Assembly (NCBI GenBank): GCA_049679965.1
Contig: JBAUGX010000158.1
Location: 1-8,610, forward strand
Direction of reading: 5' to 3'
Source of the DNA: 2-12-FULL-65-11 sp049679965
GTDB taxonomy: Bacteria; Acidobacteriota; Vicinamibacteria; Vicinamibacterales; CAVVIG01
Length of the DNA: 8,610 nt
Under the pieces are notes generated by a model. That model was not told the origin of the DNA and ran no database searches. It was given only the letters and a program-made list of their open reading frames with translations. Numbering within the stretch: the stretch's first letter is position 1; the number at the start of each line of letters is the position of its first letter. Positions 6,643 through 8,610 of the stretch are shown here, piece by piece. The position numbers and the translations under genes are program-made.

Positions 6643-6681
6643 CTACTGACGCAATCACGTAATATTACTGGCGGTTCTCAC
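6643..6681. promoter_or_regulatory. Divergent promoter region between the glycosyltransferase and larB
   Basis: This 39-bp gap separates two divergent start codons and must hold promoters for both. At its centre is a perfect 10-bp palindrome, GTAATATTAC (6659-6668), the only AT-rich spot nearby. It contains TAATAT/TATTAC hexamers that can serve as weak -10 boxes in either direction, with leaders of roughly 10-15 bases. TCACGT occurs at 6655-6660 and again at 6678-6683, where it is part of the palindrome TCACGTGA overlapping the larB GTG. No canonical -35 boxes are seen; they would fall inside the opposing genes. A shared regulator is possible but not shown. Confidence 0.38.
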
Positions 6682-7443
6682 GTGACGTCAAACAAGCAGC
6701 TTCTGGATTTGCTCGAGCAGGTGGTTCGAGGTGAGGTCGCCGCGGCCGCGGCCCACGTCCAGATCCTCGATGCCCTGCGGGCTCAGCCGTACGCGGACCT
6801 CGGCTTCGCTCGCGTCGACCACCATCGCTCGGTCCGTCAGGGCTTTCCCGAGGTCGTCCTCGGCCTGGGAAAGACACCCTTCCAGATTGCCGCCATCGCC
6901 GCCGAGATTGTCGAGCGCGGCTCGACGCTGCTCGTGACGCGCGCCAGCGAGGCGTCGTTTGCCGCCGTGCGCGAGCGAGTCCCCGACGCCACCTACTACC
7001 CTGACGCCGGATTGATCACCCTCGCCCAGCAGGACGTGACGCCCGGCAACGGCACCATCGTCGTGGCGGCAGCCGGGACGGCCGACCTCCCCGTGGCGGA
7101 GGAAGCCGCGCGAACGGCGGAGCTGATGGGCAACGAAGTGGCCCGCGTGTACGACGTCGGCGTCGCCGGCCTGCATCGGCTGCTCGGCGAGCGCGCCCGC
7201 CTCGCGTCGGCGCGCGTCATCATCGTCGTCGCCGGCATGGAAGGCGCCCTCCCGAGTGTCGTCGCGGGCCTGGTGGCGGTGCCCGTCATCGGGGTGCCGA
7301 CAAGCGTCGGGTACGGCGCGAGCTTCGGAGGGCTGGCGGCGCTGCTCGGCATGCTCAACAGCTGCTCGGCCGGCGTGTCGGTCGTGAACATCGACAACGG
7401 CTTCGGCGCGGCCAATATCGCCTCACTCATCAATCATTTGTAG
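6682..7443 (+). CDS. larB: LarB, nickel-pincer cofactor biosynthesis carboxylase/hydrolase
   Basis: LarB carboxylates the pyridinium ring of nicotinic acid adenine dinucleotide and cleaves the dinucleotide. This yields the biscarboxylated mononucleotide that LarE and LarC turn into the nickel-pincer cofactor used by lactate racemase and related epimerases. The product has 253 residues, normal for the family. The N-terminal part carries RVDHHRSVRQGFPEVVLGLGKT (44-65), a LarB hallmark. The C-terminal half is PurE-like: AGTADLPVAEEA (131-142), GMEGALPSVVAGL (185-197), PTSVGYGASFGG (206-217) and NSCSAGVSVVNIDNG (226-240). Cys228 in this last block corresponds to the cysteine that forms a transient covalent pyridine adduct in characterised LarB. 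The start is GTG 6682, with GGCGG (6670-6674) upstream; the frame remains open far upstream but only as the antisense shadow of the glycosyltransferase. No larC, larE or larA homologue is in the window. It could be annotated as a PurE-like protein, but the N-terminal block makes LarB secure. Confidence 0.95.
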   Translation: MTSNKQLLDLLEQVVRGEVAAAAAHVQILDALRAQPYADLGFARVDHHRSVRQGFPEVVLGLGKTPFQIAAIAAEIVERGSTLLVTRASEASFAAVRERVPDATYYPDAGLITLAQQDVTPGNGTIVVAAAGTADLPVAEEAARTAELMGNEVARVYDVGVAGLHRLLGERARLASARVIIVVAGMEGALPSVVAGLVAVPVIGVPTSVGYGASFGGLAALLGMLNSCSAGVSVVNIDNGFGAANIASLINHL

Positions 7444-7511
7444 GGATTTGGGGTTCGGGGTTTGGGATTTGGAGGAGGGGAGCGAATCCCGAATCCCCAA
7501 TCCCAAATCCC
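7443..7511. repeat. Inverted arrays of a GGGRTTY heptamer; hairpin / G-quadruplex candidate
   Basis: The left arm (7443-7469) is read as four consecutive heptamers: GGGATTT, GGGGTTC, GGGGTTT, GGGATTT (the last base falls in the loop). The right arm (7485-7511) is four complementary heptamers: GAATCCC, GAATCCC, CAATCCC, AAATCCC, beginning one base earlier at 7484. The arms pair over 27 bp with one C-C mismatch and three G-U wobbles in RNA, enclosing a 15-base purine-rich loop (7470-7484). The left arm begins with the last base of the larB stop codon, so it could act as a terminator or mRNA 3' stabiliser. It lacks a following U-tract; the next bases are GACTGCG. The four G-runs with 3-4 base linkers in the left arm fit the G3+N1-7 quadruplex rule on the plus strand, and the right arm fits it on the minus strand. 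Comparable heptamer arrays (CCCCAAT type) are known from cyanobacteria and others. Confidence 0.8.
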
Positions 7512-7562
7512 GACTGCGTAGATTAGAATTAGTGTTCCCTCCTCCCCCGAACGTATTCACTT

Positions 7563-8610
7563 ATGCAGCCAGGCGTCCTCCGGGCGCTCGAATTCGACAA
7601 GATCGTCGAGGCCGTCAAGCGCTTTGCCTTGACGCCCATGGGAGCCGATCGCCTGGCGCGGCTTCAGCCATCGATCGATCCACACGAGGTCGCCGACCTT
7701 CTCGCGCACACGACCGAGACGACCCGCTATCTGGCGCGGCACTCGCTGTTCCCGCTGCACGCATCGGCGGGGCTGCCTGACATCCTGGCCGCGCTCCGCG
7801 TCGAAGGTGCCGCGCTCGACCCGCTTCCCCTGCTCGCCCTCGCCGCATTCCTTGACTCGGTCGACGAAACGCGGTCCGCGATTCGCCGCGCAGCCGGATC
7901 GTTTCCGCGACTCGAAGTGGCGAGCGGCGGCGCGGCCTCCTTCAGGAGCGAGACGACGGAGACGCGGGACAAGATCGACCTTTCCGGCGACGTGTTCGAT
8001 CATGCGAGCCCGGAGCTGAAGGTGATTCGTGAACGGCTGCGGAAGCAGCGCGCGCGCCTTCGCAGCACGCTCGAGTCGTACCTGCGCGGCAAGGAGACGG
8101 CGAAGTACCTTCAGGATCAGGTGGTCACCGAGCGCAACGGCCGGTACGTGCTCCTCGTCAGAGCCGAGCATCGCAGCGGTATTCCCGGCATCGTGCACGG
8201 CGCGTCGACAAGCGGCGCGAGTCTGTTTCTCGAGCCGCTCAGCACGGTCGAGATCAATAACGACATCGTCGCGATCGAAGAGCAGGAGCGCGCGGAGGTC
8301 CACCGCATCCTGCTGGCCCTGACAGATCGGTTCCGCGGCCGGGCGTCTGATCTGACGCGTACGGTCGAGACGGCCGCGACGCTCGATGTCCTGCAGGCGC
8401 GCGCCCGGTTCTCCGACGCCGTCGACGGGTCGGAGCCGGCGATCTCGGCTGATGGCGCCTTCGAGCTTCAGGCCGCGCGCCATCCGCTCCTCATTCCTGG
8501 AGTCGGCGCGCCGGCAACGAGCCCGCCGCCGGTGCCGGTCACGATCAAGGTGATTCCGCCCGCCACCATTCTGCTGATTACCGGACCGAACACCGGCGGC
8601 AAGACGGTGG
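7563..8610 (+). CDS. mutS2: MutS2 family ATPase, N-terminal part (runs off the right edge)
   Basis: The frame is open from ATG 7563 to the end of the window, 349 codons, with no stop, so the gene is truncated only by the window edge. The start MQPGVLRALEFDKIVEAVKR (1-20) is the typical MutS2 opening. The helical lever/clamp region contains SPELKVIRERLRKQRARLRS (149-168), followed by the MutS2 block RYVLLVRAEHRSGIPGIVHG (194-213), then STSGASLFLEP (215-225) and NDIVAIEEQERAEV (233-246). The ATPase domain begins with the Walker A motif GPNTGGKT (341-348) just before the edge. Unlike MutS it lacks the mismatch-recognition domain. Family members suppress homologous recombination, and some act on collided ribosomes, with a C-terminal Smr/KOW part expected beyond the window. 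No strong Shine-Dalgarno precedes the ATG. A TAGAAT hexamer at 7524-7529 is a possible -10 box without a good -35. Confidence 0.95.
   Translation, partial: MQPGVLRALEFDKIVEAVKRFALTPMGADRLARLQPSIDPHEVADLLAHTTETTRYLARHSLFPLHASAGLPDILAALRVEGAALDPLPLLALAAFLDSVDETRSAIRRAAGSFPRLEVASGGAASFRSETTETRDKIDLSGDVFDHASPELKVIRERLRKQRARLRSTLESYLRGKETAKYLQDQVVTERNGRYVLLVRAEHRSGIPGIVHGASTSGASLFLEPLSTVEINNDIVAIEEQERAEVHRILLALTDRFRGRASDLTRTVETAATLDVLQARARFSDAVDGSEPAISADGAFELQAARHPLLIPGVGAPATSPPPVPVTIKVIPPATILLITGPNTGGKTV

Noticed and set aside
6292..6681. Extension of larB by about 130 residues
   Set aside because: The extra stretch is the antisense shadow of the glycosyltransferase, and LarB proteins begin about where the GTG at 6682 starts.
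7443..7511. The heptamer arrays as a CRISPR array or insertion-sequence end
   Set aside because: The units are contiguous 7-mers without spacers, and no transposase or target-site duplication is visible nearby.
7557..8483. A 308-codon minus-strand frame opposite mutS2
   Set aside because: The plus-strand MutS2 reading has clear family blocks and a Walker A motif over the same DNA; the antisense frame has none.

Overview
This is an 8.6 kb chromosomal window with high GC content and dense coding. It is made almost entirely of recognisable housekeeping genes. I infer a member of the Acidobacteriota, probably of the Vicinamibacteria type. The grounds are the GC-rich codon use, the combination of genes, and a GC-rich intergenic hairpin of a kind I associate with that group. 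The sequence alone does not prove this placement, and no rRNA or other taxonomic marker is present.

Layout. Positions 1-1098 are on the plus strand: the last 30 codons of a YggS-type PLP homeostasis protein, a DivIVA-domain coiled-coil protein, and a short DUF167 (YggU) protein. Positions 1119-5073 are on the minus strand and form a tight probable operon, read right to left: citrate synthase (gltA), the ribosomal GTPase LepA/EF4, signal peptidase I (lepB), and a small membrane-anchored protein resembling the DUF4845 group. This operon converges on the DUF167 gene with only 20 bp between the stop codons. Positions 5137-6642, also minus, encode a membrane-embedded family 2 glycosyltransferase of the cellulose synthase-like type. 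A 39-bp divergent intergenic region follows. larB (nickel-pincer cofactor synthesis) is then on the plus strand at 6682-7443, and the 5' part of mutS2 runs off the right edge from 7563.

The genes do not form one pathway. The yggS-divIVA pair echoes the cell-division-linked ylmE...divIVA cluster of Gram-positive bacteria. lepA-lepB is a common translation/secretion pair. Citrate synthase appears to be co-transcribed with them from a promoter close to its own start codon. The strongest non-coding structure is at 7443-7511, just after larB: two arms of four heptamers each (GGGRTTY, then its complement). They could fold into a 27-bp hairpin or into G-quadruplexes on either strand. I see no CRISPR array, mobile element, tRNA, rRNA, prophage or defence system, and nothing that I can defend as an undescribed multi-gene system.
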